NCBI GenBank assembly: GCA_031255285.1
Contig: JAIRSU010000040.1
Location: 1 to 39,746, forward strand
From: Treponema sp.
GTDB lineage: Bacteria; Spirochaetota; Spirochaetia; Treponematales; Breznakiellaceae
DNA length: 39,746 nt
Reading direction: 5' to 3'
Shown here one piece after another: positions 8,615 to 16,638 of this stretch. Within the stretch, counting starts at the first letter, position 1. Each line of letters starts with the position of its first letter. Made by a program: the position numbers and the translations under genes. Under the pieces are notes generated by a model. That model made no database searches, was not told the DNA's origin, and worked only from the letters and a program-made list of their open reading frames with translations.

Positions 8615-9634
8615 ATGACGATACGGCTCAAAAATACCTTAATACCGGGGATATTCGCAATCTTAGTGGTACTAATTCCGACTATTCTCATCAAACTCGG
8701 AGTGATTGATGCCTATATTGCGCAAATTATCACCATGGGAGGCGTAAACGCTATCCTTGCAATTAGCGTGAATACTATCACGGGGTGGACCGGACAGCTT
8801 TCCTTGGGACAGGCTGGCTTCATGGCGATAGGTGCCTATACGACCATTGTCTTCACGGTTGATTTAGGAATACCTCTTCCCGTTTCCATAGCATTCGCAA
8901 GCGTTATTACGGCGTTTTTCGGCTGGCTTATCGGATTTCCCACATTGAAGCTTACCGGCGATTACCTTGCCATTGTAACGCTTGGTTTCGGTGAAATTAT
9001 TCGTGTTATCCTGATTAACATAAAAGCCGTATCCGGTGGCGCTAACGGCAGACGTTTCACTACCTTATTCGCTCTCTATCCATGGGTTTCCTTTCTCTGT
9101 GTAACTGGGGTTCTCGTTATGGGTGTCATCTTTTTGCAGAATTTCATGCGTTCATCCTATGGGAGGGCGATTCTTGCAGTGCGGGAAGATGAAATCGCCG
9201 CGAATTCAAATGGAATCGGTGTTTTTCAGTACAAGATGGTTGGGTTTGTTACAGCTGCTTTTGTCGCGGGCATAGGCGGAGGGCTTTACGCAGCAGTCAT
9301 CGGCTTCATCAAGCCGGACATAGCTTCCTTCAACAAGAGCATCGACTATCTCATATTTGTAGTGCTTGGTGGTATGGGATCCATAACAGGTTCTATATTA
9401 GCCGCCTATATTCTAACCTATCTTCAAGAATTGTTGCGCTTCTTACGGGATTATCGACTCATCATCTACCCACTCATTCTCATCGTGGTAATGCTTTATC
9501 GTCCACAAGGACTGCTCGGCATGAAAGAACTCTCTTTTGTGCGCCTATACACGCGGATGTGGAAATTCTTTACACGATTGAAGAAGACAAACTTGCAAAC
9601 TCATAAAGACTACAATAATTTGAATAAAAAATGA
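8615..9634 (+). CDS. livM: Branched-chain amino acid ABC transporter permease (LivM type), orphan
   Basis: This 339-residue inner-membrane protein has about eight or nine hydrophobic segments and the LivM signature region TGWTGQLSLGQAGFMAIGAY near residue 60, LKLTGDYLAIVTLGFGEI in the second quarter, and a C-terminal GGMGSITGS block. LivM forms the permease pore together with LivH, driven by LivG/LivF and fed by a periplasmic binding protein. None of these partners is encoded next to it; the upstream neighbour is a terminated lipoprotein gene and the downstream one is a convergent rubrerythrin gene. It looks full-length, so either it works with subunits encoded elsewhere or it is a leftover. 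The initiation region has only a weak GGGAG site close to the ATG. Confidence 0.85.
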   Translation: MTIRLKNTLIPGIFAILVVLIPTILIKLGVIDAYIAQIITMGGVNAILAISVNTITGWTGQLSLGQAGFMAIGAYTTIVFTVDLGIPLPVSIAFASVITAFFGWLIGFPTLKLTGDYLAIVTLGFGEIIRVILINIKAVSGGANGRRFTTLFALYPWVSFLCVTGVLVMGVIFLQNFMRSSYGRAILAVREDEIAANSNGIGVFQYKMVGFVTAAFVAGIGGGLYAAVIGFIKPDIASFNKSIDYLIFVVLGGMGSITGSILAAYILTYLQELLRFLRDYRLIIYPLILIVVMLYRPQGLLGMKELSFVRLYTRMWKFFTRLKKTNLQTHKDYNNLNKK

Positions 9635-9737
9635 GAGAATAAACTACAGATCAATATAGACACTCTAAATGTCATGATAATCTGTACGGTTCATAGGATA
9701 AATAAGTACTATTTTTAGTTTTTGCAGAATGATAAGA

Positions 9738-9784
9738 GAAAACAGGAAAATCGAACTCAAAATGTAATCCGAAATCCTGTTTTC
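9738..9784. terminator. Bidirectional terminator-like hairpin between livM and rubrerythrin
   Basis: Perfect 10-base arms GAAAACAGGA (9738-9747) and TCCTGTTTTC (9775-9784) flank a 27-base loop. The genes converge here. On the minus strand the stem ends in a T-rich run suited to ending rubrerythrin transcription. Confidence 0.6.
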
Positions 9785-9792
9785 CCACTTAA

Positions 9793-10332
9793 TTAGTAAT
9801 TCTCCGCCTTAATTTGAAAGAAAGACTTGGGATGCTTACAGACGGAACACAGTTCCGGAGCTTTTTTACCAACGACAATATGTCCACAATTAGCACACTG
9901 CCAGACTTGGTCTCCATCGCGGGAGAAAACCAGACCACCTTCGACGTTAGCAAGGAGCTTGCGATAACGTTCCTCATGAGCTTTCTCGATAGCCGCAACC
10001 GCTTTGAATAAAGCTGCAATAGCTGTGAATCCTTCCTCTCGGGCGTCTTTTTCGAAACCGGCATACATATCGGTCCATTCATAGTTTTCGCCCGCCGCGG
10101 CATCTTTCAGATTGGTAGCCGTGTCGGGAATATCATCATTATGTAGAAGCTTGAACCAAAGTTTGGCATGCTCCTTCTCGTTGTCAGCGGTTTCGCGGAA
10201 AAGTTCTGCTATCTGCTGGTAGCCTTCTTTTTCTGCTTTCCCTGCATAGTAAGTGTACTTATTACGCGCTTGAGATTCTCCTGCAAACGCTGCTTGTAAA
10301 TTTTTTTCGGTCTTTGATCCTTTCAAATCCAT
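9793..10332 (-). CDS. rbr: Rubrerythrin
   Basis: Rubrerythrin is a cytoplasmic di-iron peroxidase that removes hydrogen peroxide in anaerobes. The 179-residue protein has the N-terminal four-helix di-iron domain, with ligands in FAGES (Glu19), NEKEHAK (Glu52-His55) and IEKAHEERY (Glu116/His119). A C-terminal rubredoxin domain carries C-x2-C at residues 146/149 and 162/165. All ligands are present. The start has a clear AAGGAG site. It is a single gene, ending at the shared hairpin; the AT-rich upstream region holds TATTAT-like boxes but no certain PerR site. Confidence 0.95.
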   Translation of the reverse strand: MDLKGSKTEKNLQAAFAGESQARNKYTYYAGKAEKEGYQQIAELFRETADNEKEHAKLWFKLLHNDDIPDTATNLKDAAAGENYEWTDMYAGFEKDAREEGFTAIAALFKAVAAIEKAHEERYRKLLANVEGGLVFSRDGDQVWQCANCGHIVVGKKAPELCSVCKHPKSFFQIKAENY

Positions 10333-10402
10333 ATTATTCTCCTTAATTTAAAGATTAATTATTGATAAAATAATATACTTTCTTTAGAAAATCAAGTCTT
10401 TT

Positions 10403-10945
10403 TTAGTTTTTTTGTTGAAAATCAGTAGGTAATGTCACCTGGATGCTCGTCGATCTATCCTGTTTTTCCTTTATCGTAGTCTGCTTTCCAGGCTGTGAAT
10501 AGTCCCGGTTCTCTTTCAGAATTTTGAAATAATCATTTTTCGAATAGCGTCAGTTAGTTTGTCAGATATTATCCGTTCATACTCAAAATATGAGAGTCCG
10601 TCAAGTCCACATCCAAAAGCGAGGCATAGACATCATCTTTTAAAACAGGGGCGTGAGTGAACCGCCGATTCATCTTCGGCGGAGACACGAAGAATCTGTT
10701 CACTTCCTTTATGATTAAATCCCGGTAAGCCGCCGTTCTGCTGACTTTAGTCCGATACCACCCGGTCATGGTCCACATTGTAGTTATATTCTACCTGTCC
10801 TTTGGACTAGGGTTGTTCATCGCAATGACCTTGGTGCCCGGCTTCTCGTAGTCCTTCTCAAAGTAGCTTTTCGGTCTGGCTACCTCCTATACAAGTTCCG
10901 TTTCCGAGAACATTCCTCGAAGTAATTCTTTTTATCACCTTAGTA
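10403..10945 (-). pseudogene. Decayed gene of unknown family (multiple frameshifts and stops)
   Basis: Protein-like stretches follow one another on the minus strand but in different frames. They are MFSETELV, a stop, then EVARPKSYFEKDYEKPGTKV (about 10920-10830), VEYNYNVDHDRVVSD (about 10790-10750), GLDGLSYFEYERIISDKLTD (about 10615-10550), and NDYFKILKENRDYSQPGK continuing to DFQQKN and a stop at 10403. At least three frame changes and one internal stop separate them, so this is a broken gene of roughly 180 codons. A 69-codon open frame at 10569-10778 lies in a different frame and is not the original reading. I cannot name the family. This explains most of the gap between rubrerythrin and the ankyrin gene. 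Confidence 0.55.
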
Positions 10946-11041
10946 ACCTTTCCGTCATATGTTCATAGCGCCTCTGATCTTTATTTTATCTAATGTGACA
11001 TTACTATTGATTTTTAACAAGACAAAAAAATAATTTTATCA

Positions 11042-11047
11042 TATAAT
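11042..11047 (+). promoter_or_regulatory. -10 box of the ankyrin gene promoter
   Basis: A perfect TATAAT lies only 10 bases before the ATG at 11058, with a weak AAGACA 17 bases upstream as -35. Transcription would begin within about five bases of the start codon. Confidence 0.5.
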
Positions 11048-11057
11048 AGTAAGAGTT

Positions 11058-11858
11058 ATGAAGATCCTTTGTTTCGTCACATTCCTTTTAATTTCGCATC
11101 TTCTGTTTACACAGGAACATGAACTTGATGCTCTGTCCGTAGGAACCAAGGAGGAGTCGGAGTCTGCGAATCTCGAGGCGTGGAGGCTTCTTCTTACAGC
11201 CTGCGCCGCCGAGGATGTGGAGCAGGTCAAGGTCGCGGTGGACGCAGGCGTGGATGTCAATACGGAAGAGAACGGCGTATCGCCCTTGATGTTTGCGGCG
11301 TACGTGGGTAATACGGCCGTGGTCGAGTCTCTCGTTAAGGCGGGCGCAGATACCAACTTCAGTAATACGGATGGCGTGAGCGCTCTCTTCATTGCTGCAT
11401 ATATGGGACACACTCAAGTCGTGAAAGTTCTCGCATCTTTGGGCATCAGCGCTCGAGATAGAAATTTGGCTCGGCATATCGCAGAAGAGCAAGGTATGCA
11501 GGATACTGTGAAAACCCTCTATCCAGACTATAAACCACTGGATTATCGTAAACTGAGGCGCAACGAATACAAGAGTGGAGATGCCTTTGAGGTGATATTC
11601 AATGTTTCCCGTATCTATGTTGACAAGGATAATATGTACCGCGCGTCCTGCGTCCTCAAGTCGAACAGAGATGCTCCCCCCAACGTCAACTATGAATTCT
11701 TCCTCGAGTCTAAAAATCGTTTCCTTTTCATAGAAGGTGATTCTATAGATGCCTGCGTCTCTTTCAGTTCCTTGCAAAATATCATAGTGAGTGAAATACC
11801 CTATCGCTCAGTCGAGCAAGCTCTATTTCAATTAGATAAGATTTTTGATATCTGGTAA
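11058..11858 (+). CDS. Exported ankyrin-repeat protein with an unrecognised C-terminal domain
   Basis: This 266-residue protein has a likely signal peptide (residues 1-18, MKILCFVTFLLISHLLF), so it should be periplasmic or surface-exposed. Residues 43-145 form three to four ankyrin repeats (for example GVSPLMFAAYVGNTAVVESL and GVSALFIAAYMGHTQVVKVL). The last 110 residues or so form a separate alpha-beta domain that I do not recognise. Ankyrin repeats mediate protein-protein contact; the partner is unknown. The gene ends 15 bases before a GH3 glycosidase gene and probably forms an operon with it. The ribosome-binding site is weak and the promoter is almost on the ATG. Host-associated bacteria often carry ankyrin proteins, but this one is short and not eukaryote-like enough to call an effector. 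Confidence 0.75.
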   Translation: MKILCFVTFLLISHLLFTQEHELDALSVGTKEESESANLEAWRLLLTACAAEDVEQVKVAVDAGVDVNTEENGVSPLMFAAYVGNTAVVESLVKAGADTNFSNTDGVSALFIAAYMGHTQVVKVLASLGISARDRNLARHIAEEQGMQDTVKTLYPDYKPLDYRKLRRNEYKSGDAFEVIFNVSRIYVDKDNMYRASCVLKSNRDAPPNVNYEFFLESKNRFLFIEGDSIDACVSFSSLQNIIVSEIPYRSVEQALFQLDKIFDIW

Positions 11859-11873
11859 AATAAGGAGAATAAA

Positions 11874-13964
11874 ATGGCAATATACGATGAGAGAATAAAA
11901 AGCCTCATAGCTGACATGACTCTGGAGGAAAAGGTTTCCCAACTTATTTACACGAGTGTAGGGATTCCGCGTCTGGGAATTCCTGAATACAACTGGTGGA
12001 ATGAATGCCTTCACGGAGTTGCACGTTCTGGGCCCGCGACTGTGTTTCCCCAAGCTATTGCACTTGGAGCTACCTTTGACGAGGATCTTGTCCACAGAGT
12101 GGCTTCGGCTATCGCAGACGAAGCTCGCGCCAAGTATAATGAGGCTGTGAAATACGGTAACCGCGGGCAATACTGGGGTCTGACCTATTGGACGCCTAAC
12201 ATCAATATATTTCGGGACCCGCGTTGGGGTAGAGGGCAGGAAACCTACGGGGAGGACCCCCTCCTCACAAGTCGAATCGGACTGGCCTTTGTGAAGGGAC
12301 TGCAGGGTGAGGACCCGGAACATTTGAAGCTCGCGGCATGTGCCAAACACTTTGCAGTTCACTCCGGTCCTGAAAAGTTGCGTCATGTATTCGACGCTCA
12401 TGTCTCCAAGAAGGATCTATTTGAAACCTACTTGCCCGCATTTAAACTACTTGTAGAAAATGGTGTAGAAGCTGTCATGGGTGCTTATAATCGTACCCTT
12501 GGTGAACCGTGTTGTGGTAGTTTCTATCTTTTGAAAGATATTCTGCGTGATAAATGGCAATTTAAAGGACATGTTGTATCGGACTGCTGGGCTATCCGTG
12601 ACTTTCATGAAAACCATAAAGTGACAACAACACCGGAAGATTCAGCCTCTCTTGCTCTTAAATCCGGGTGCGACCTCAATTGTGGCTGTACCTATCCTGC
12701 ACTCACCGCGGCCTGTAAACAAGGGCTGGTTACGGAAGAACAGATAGATACCGCCCTTACTCGTATCTTGCGGACACGGTTCAAACTTGGTATGTTTGTT
12801 CCACCTGCGGAAGATCCTTATGCATATCTGGACCGTAGCGTCATTAATTGCGAAAAGCACCAACAGATAGCACGCGAGGCCGCACAAAAATCTATTGTGC
12901 TTCTCAAGAATGAAAATAGACTACTACCTTTAAAGTCGACGGAGAAGAGAATCCTAGTCATGGGTCCTATGTCCGCGAGTGTCAATGTCTTGCTCGGTAA
13001 CTACTACGGTGTCAGCTCTCGCATGATAACCATTCTGGAAGGCCTCGCAGAAAGGGTGCAGGGTAGATTCGATATCACGCTGGACTATCATCAGGCCTGT
13101 ATGCCCTATGATGAAAACCATAACAATGGCTGGACAGTCGGTATGGCCGAGAACGCAGATGTGATAATCGCTGTGTTTGGACTTGACAACGCCATGGAAG
13201 GCGAAGAAGGAGACGCTATTGCGTCAGACTATAAAGGGGATCGCGAGCGTATAGAGTTACCGCCATGGCAACTGGAGTACCTGCGTGCATTGAAGAATCG
13301 TGGCAAACCTGTCGTGATGATTCTCACAGGTGGAAGCGCTATCGCCTTTCCAGAAGACATTGCAGACGCAGTCCTCTACGTGTGGTATCCTGGTGAAAGA
13401 GGTGGAGAAGCTGTTGCAAATGTCATATTTGGAGATGTCTCGCCTTCAGGACATCTACCAATTACCATTCCCGCCTCCACCGAACAACTTCCCCCTTATG
13501 AAGACTATTCGATGCAGGGGAGAACCTATCGTTACATGAAAGAAAAACCCCTCTTTCCCTTCGGCTTTGGACTTTCTTATACGACCTTTAGTTTTGATTC
13601 TCTCGAACTGTCCGAGAAATCCATTGCCACAGGCGAATCCGTCACCGCCATAGTGACGGTCTCCAACACAGGGGATCGTGATGCGGATGAATCTATCCAA
13701 ATTTATGTGTCAAAAGATGTTCGTACCCAAGATGATCCTGCCTTTTCTCTCCGTGCGTTTAGGCGGGTGTTTATCCCTGTGCATAAGAGCGTTACCTTTT
13801 CTTTCATCTTACCTGCATCAGCATTTGAAAGTATCAACACGGATGGAGAAGGCATCCTCATTTCAGGAACCTACACGGTTATTGCGGCCGATGCAGCTCC
13901 CCTCGCAGTTTCTATTGAAAGAGGCGCGTCAGAGCCGATTCGTGCCAAGATAAGCGTAGCCTGA
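11874..13964 (+). CDS. Glycoside hydrolase family 3 (beta-xylosidase / beta-glucosidase type)
   Basis: GH3 enzymes remove sugars from the non-reducing end of beta-linked oligosaccharides. This 696-residue protein has the family order: N-terminal TIM-barrel with WTPNINIFRDPRWGRGQETY near residue 106, KHF at 158-160, VMGAYN near 201, and the nucleophile Asp237 in VVSDCW. The alpha/beta sandwich follows (LLKNENRLLPL, then an acidic GEEGDAI region), and a C-terminal fibronectin-III-like domain begins near FGFGLSYTTF. The PRWGRGQETYGED type resembles bacterial beta-xylosidases. No signal peptide is seen, so it probably acts on imported oligomers in the cytoplasm. AAGGAG precedes the ATG. The end is six bases from a longer reading of radA, but radA has its own site. 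Confidence 0.93.
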   Translation: MAIYDERIKSLIADMTLEEKVSQLIYTSVGIPRLGIPEYNWWNECLHGVARSGPATVFPQAIALGATFDEDLVHRVASAIADEARAKYNEAVKYGNRGQYWGLTYWTPNINIFRDPRWGRGQETYGEDPLLTSRIGLAFVKGLQGEDPEHLKLAACAKHFAVHSGPEKLRHVFDAHVSKKDLFETYLPAFKLLVENGVEAVMGAYNRTLGEPCCGSFYLLKDILRDKWQFKGHVVSDCWAIRDFHENHKVTTTPEDSASLALKSGCDLNCGCTYPALTAACKQGLVTEEQIDTALTRILRTRFKLGMFVPPAEDPYAYLDRSVINCEKHQQIAREAAQKSIVLLKNENRLLPLKSTEKRILVMGPMSASVNVLLGNYYGVSSRMITILEGLAERVQGRFDITLDYHQACMPYDENHNNGWTVGMAENADVIIAVFGLDNAMEGEEGDAIASDYKGDRERIELPPWQLEYLRALKNRGKPVVMILTGGSAIAFPEDIADAVLYVWYPGERGGEAVANVIFGDVSPSGHLPITIPASTEQLPPYEDYSMQGRTYRYMKEKPLFPFGFGLSYTTFSFDSLELSEKSIATGESVTAIVTVSNTGDRDADESIQIYVSKDVRTQDDPAFSLRAFRRVFIPVHKSVTFSFILPASAFESINTDGEGILISGTYTVIAADAAPLAVSIERGASEPIRAKISVA

Positions 13965-14011
13965 TTGGTTTGGACTGTGGACGGATCGATAATAGGGGAG
14001 GACTTGAACAG

Positions 14012-15412
14012 ATGCAGAAAAACAGCAAAAGAATGGCTTTTCGGTGTTCTAGTTGTGACCACGAAGAATCGAGATGGTTAGGGCGCTGTCCCGAATGTGG
14101 AGAATGGAATACGCTCATAGAAACAGTCAGTTCAAGCGGGAAGGGGGGAGTATCCCTCATTGTGGATGGTAAGCCTCCCCTCTCTCTACCTTTATCCGCG
14201 ATCGACTCTTCAGAACGGGTTCACGTTTCGTCCGGTATCGCGGAACTGGACCGTGTGCTGGGCGGCGGACTGATGAAGAGATCAAGCATCCTGCTTGGCG
14301 GAGAACCTGGCATCGGTAAGTCAACACTGTTGCTACAGGTTGCCGCGTCCGTGCGAACAGACGGGATCATTCTCTACATTTCAGGAGAAGAGTCCGCAGG
14401 GCAACTACGTATGCGTGCAGACCGGCTCGATATTATGGACCCCGCCCGAGGAGCTGGCCGTATTGAGACGCTCTGTACAGGTTCGCTTGCGAAAATAGAA
14501 ACGGTTCTGAACGCTCGCAGACCGGTACTAGTTATCGTGGACTCGGCTCAAACCTTACACGCCGACGATGCCGGACCCGCACCCGGTACGGTGAATCAAA
14601 TGAAGTTCTGTGCATGGGAACTGGTTTCATGGGTGAAGGAACACGATGCGACTCTGTTCCTCGTTGCTCATGTTACTAAGGAGGGGTTCATCTCGGGTCC
14701 GAAAACCCTCGAACACATGGTTGATACGGTACTTTACTTTGAGCAAAACAGTATAGATTCGCGATTCTTACGCGCTTCAAAAAATCGATTTGGGTCAATT
14801 GATGAAATCGGTATATTCATGATGACGGAGAAAGGACTTGTCGCGGTGGATGACCTGTCCAGCCTATTTCTGGTGCGACGAGAAGGAGAGTTGCCACCGG
14901 GTGTGTCCACGGCTGCGGTCATGGAAGGTTCGCGTACCCTGCTCGTGGAGATTCAGGCACTCACCGTGCCAGCCAAGGGGGCTATGAGCCGCGTATTCTC
15001 CGATAAGATAGATGGAGCGCGTGTGGCGCGCATTGCGGCAACGATGGAAAAGCACCTGAATTTGCGTCTCTCGGACCAAGACCTCTATGTCAACGTTGCA
15101 GGCGGTATACGTATTTCCGAGGTGGGTGTCGACTTGGCATTGGCGGCCGCGCTCTACTCCGCACGCGCCAACATCCCTCTGCCAAGAGGTACTGTGGTTG
15201 CAGGTGAGTTGTCCCTGGCCGGCGAGGTGAGACCTTTGCGCCGTTTGTCCACACGTGTGAAGACTAGTATGAGTATAGGTTTTGACCGCTTTGTCGGTCC
15301 AGAAGAATCGGAGTCTCAAGCCGAAAAAAAGATGTCCAGTGCAGATATCTTCCAAATCAGGGATATAAAAAGCGCGATTAAGGCTATATGGAGTCCCACG
15401 CTTAAAACCTAG
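14012..15412 (+). CDS. radA: DNA repair protein RadA/Sms
   Basis: RadA is a RecA-like ATPase that drives branch migration during recombination repair. From the ATG at 14012 it has 466 residues, the usual length. The zinc finger is C-x2-C (12/15) and C-x2-C (26/29), Walker A is GGEPGIGKST (96-105), the RadA-specific KNRFG is at 257-261, and a C-terminal Lon-protease-like domain ends near residue 450 (GGIRISEVGVDLALA, VVAGELSLAGEVRPL). The ATG at 14012 follows GGGGAGG at a good distance; a longer frame from 13970 lacks a site. It starts 47 bases after the GH3 stop and may be co-transcribed with it by read-through. Confidence 0.95.
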   Translation: MQKNSKRMAFRCSSCDHEESRWLGRCPECGEWNTLIETVSSSGKGGVSLIVDGKPPLSLPLSAIDSSERVHVSSGIAELDRVLGGGLMKRSSILLGGEPGIGKSTLLLQVAASVRTDGIILYISGEESAGQLRMRADRLDIMDPARGAGRIETLCTGSLAKIETVLNARRPVLVIVDSAQTLHADDAGPAPGTVNQMKFCAWELVSWVKEHDATLFLVAHVTKEGFISGPKTLEHMVDTVLYFEQNSIDSRFLRASKNRFGSIDEIGIFMMTEKGLVAVDDLSSLFLVRREGELPPGVSTAAVMEGSRTLLVEIQALTVPAKGAMSRVFSDKIDGARVARIAATMEKHLNLRLSDQDLYVNVAGGIRISEVGVDLALAAALYSARANIPLPRGTVVAGELSLAGEVRPLRRLSTRVKTSMSIGFDRFVGPEESESQAEKKMSSADIFQIRDIKSAIKAIWSPTLKT

Positions 15413-15435
15413 ATTCTCAAAGCGCTTGCAAAGCC

Positions 15436-15706
15436 TCAAGGAAGACGCTTTTCAGTATTCTTTGCATCGGAAAGTATTCTATCGTCCAGTTCCCGCTCCT
15501 TCAGGACTTGTTACTTATACATAAGAAAATCCGCAGAGTACATGGAGAAAAACAGTCCCAATTTCTCTTTTTCTCCACGAAATCTACGTTCCCCGCTTAA
15601 ACTTCTTCATTGAATCGATATGAATAAATATCCTTTTGTGGGTCAGGTTTAACCATCTGGGCGAGAACGCGGAAGGGGATGGATTCTTTGTTCACAAATT
15701 ACTGTT
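15436..15706 (-). pseudogene. Decayed coding remnant between radA and the membrane-protein gene
   Basis: On the minus strand, protein-like text can be followed across a frame change. FVNKESIPFRVLAQMVKPD continues to RFNEEV and a stop (about 15705-15610). Then SGERRFRGEKEKLGLFFSMY continues to ADFLMYK, an in-frame TAA, then QVLKERELDDRILSDAKNTE ending at a stop at 15436. One frameshift and one internal stop break a region of about 90 codons. The family is not recognised. This fills most of the 386-base gap. Confidence 0.5.
15544..15576. terminator. Hairpin downstream of radA
   Basis: Perfect 9-base arms GGAGAAAAA (15544-15552) and TTTTTCTCC (15568-15576) enclose a 15-base loop. It is T-rich on the plus strand and lies 130 bases after radA, inside a decayed coding remnant of the other strand, so the match could be fortuitous. 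Confidence 0.4.
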
Positions 15707-15797
15707 TTTTATACCAAGTAACACTTTACTGACCGTCTTCAATCGGCTATCAATTTGACTCCTTTTATAAGAAAAAGATTTATGATATAGTAGGATC

Positions 15798-16631
15798 ATG
15801 ACATTGCGAGAAAGAAATCTGCTTTTCAAATTCGGTATAGCATTGACCGCACTGGCATTGTGTTGTTTAGCATTCGCATCCGTGTCTGTATTCCGAATTC
15901 ACTCTGGTGTTTTCTCGTCTCTGATGGACTCTGCGTCCGAAAGAGGTGGTGTTATAGGAAGCTATTTTGGTCCCGTATGGGACTATGCGGCTTTCGTATC
16001 AATGACAGTGTCCACTGTTTACGCGCTTACTGCTCTTATATTCATCTATCGCTTTTTTGAGAAGACCAAAGCTCCTGAAATATTGTTTTTTGCCTTCTTT
16101 GTCATGTCTTTTGCGTTTGAAGCTTGCCGTATCATGATACCTCTGAAAGAGGTGAACGAATTGCCGAGTGTTTATCTTATTATGTCCGGACGTCTGTTGT
16201 TCTTTGGGAGATACTTTGGATTATTCTCCTTGTTCATGGCGAGTGTCTACGCTGCGGGATTCAATGTTCAACAGCAAAAAAATAACATTCTCGCGCTGAC
16301 GGCGTTATCCTTTGTGTTCGCACTTGACATTCCCTTAGACGGCTTTTCATGGAATAGTAGTTTAAGTATAGCAAATGGATACCCACGGCTTTTCGGGATG
16401 GCTGAATTGGGGTTCACGCTTGTCACGCTTACAACTTTCTTCGTTGCCGCCTTGACGCGAGGAAGCAAAGACTATATCTTTGTGGGATTAGGCGCACTCG
16501 CAGTTCTTATCGGCAGAGAAGTCCTTGTCAACGCGGATACGTGGGTTGCCCCGTTTGCGAGTCTATTGCTGTTGAGCTTGGGAACATGGTTCATTTGTAC
16601 AAGACTCCACAGTGTGTACCTGTGGTTTTAA
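15798..16631 (+). CDS. Multi-pass membrane protein of unknown function
   Basis: This 277-residue protein has about seven or eight hydrophobic segments spread over its length (about 10-30, 55-85, 92-112, 125-155, 160-180, 200-220, 228-245 and 250-270) with short loops. Conserved-looking points are FEACRIMIPL between segments 3 and 4 and GRLLFFGRYFGLFSLF after it; I know no motif that identifies them. It ends seven bases before the convergent fliP stop and occupies the place where fliQ and fliR would be expected in many spirochaetes. Upstream there is TTGACT (15755-15760) and TATGAT/TATAGT boxes just before the ATG with unusual spacing. It is probably a spirochaete-specific inner-membrane protein; a sensor input module is possible. 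Confidence 0.6.
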   Translation: MTLRERNLLFKFGIALTALALCCLAFASVSVFRIHSGVFSSLMDSASERGGVIGSYFGPVWDYAAFVSMTVSTVYALTALIFIYRFFEKTKAPEILFFAFFVMSFAFEACRIMIPLKEVNELPSVYLIMSGRLLFFGRYFGLFSLFMASVYAAGFNVQQQKNNILALTALSFVFALDIPLDGFSWNSSLSIANGYPRLFGMAELGFTLVTLTTFFVAALTRGSKDYIFVGLGALAVLIGREVLVNADTWVAPFASLLLLSLGTWFICTRLHSVYLWF

Positions 16632-16638
16632 TTTCAAA

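Noticed and set aside
10569-10778. 69-codon minus-strand frame as a real small gene
   Set aside because: Protein-like text before and after it lies in other frames, there is no ribosome-binding site, and it sits inside a decayed gene.
11088-11777. Long open frame (229 codons) on the minus strand opposite the ankyrin gene
   Set aside because: It is fully antisense to a gene with recognisable ankyrin repeats and signal peptide, lacks a ribosome-binding site, and its composition is not protein-like.
14864-15439. 191-codon minus-strand frame opposite the end of radA
   Set aside because: Antisense to the RadA Lon-like domain; rich in His, Thr and Cys with no family resemblance.
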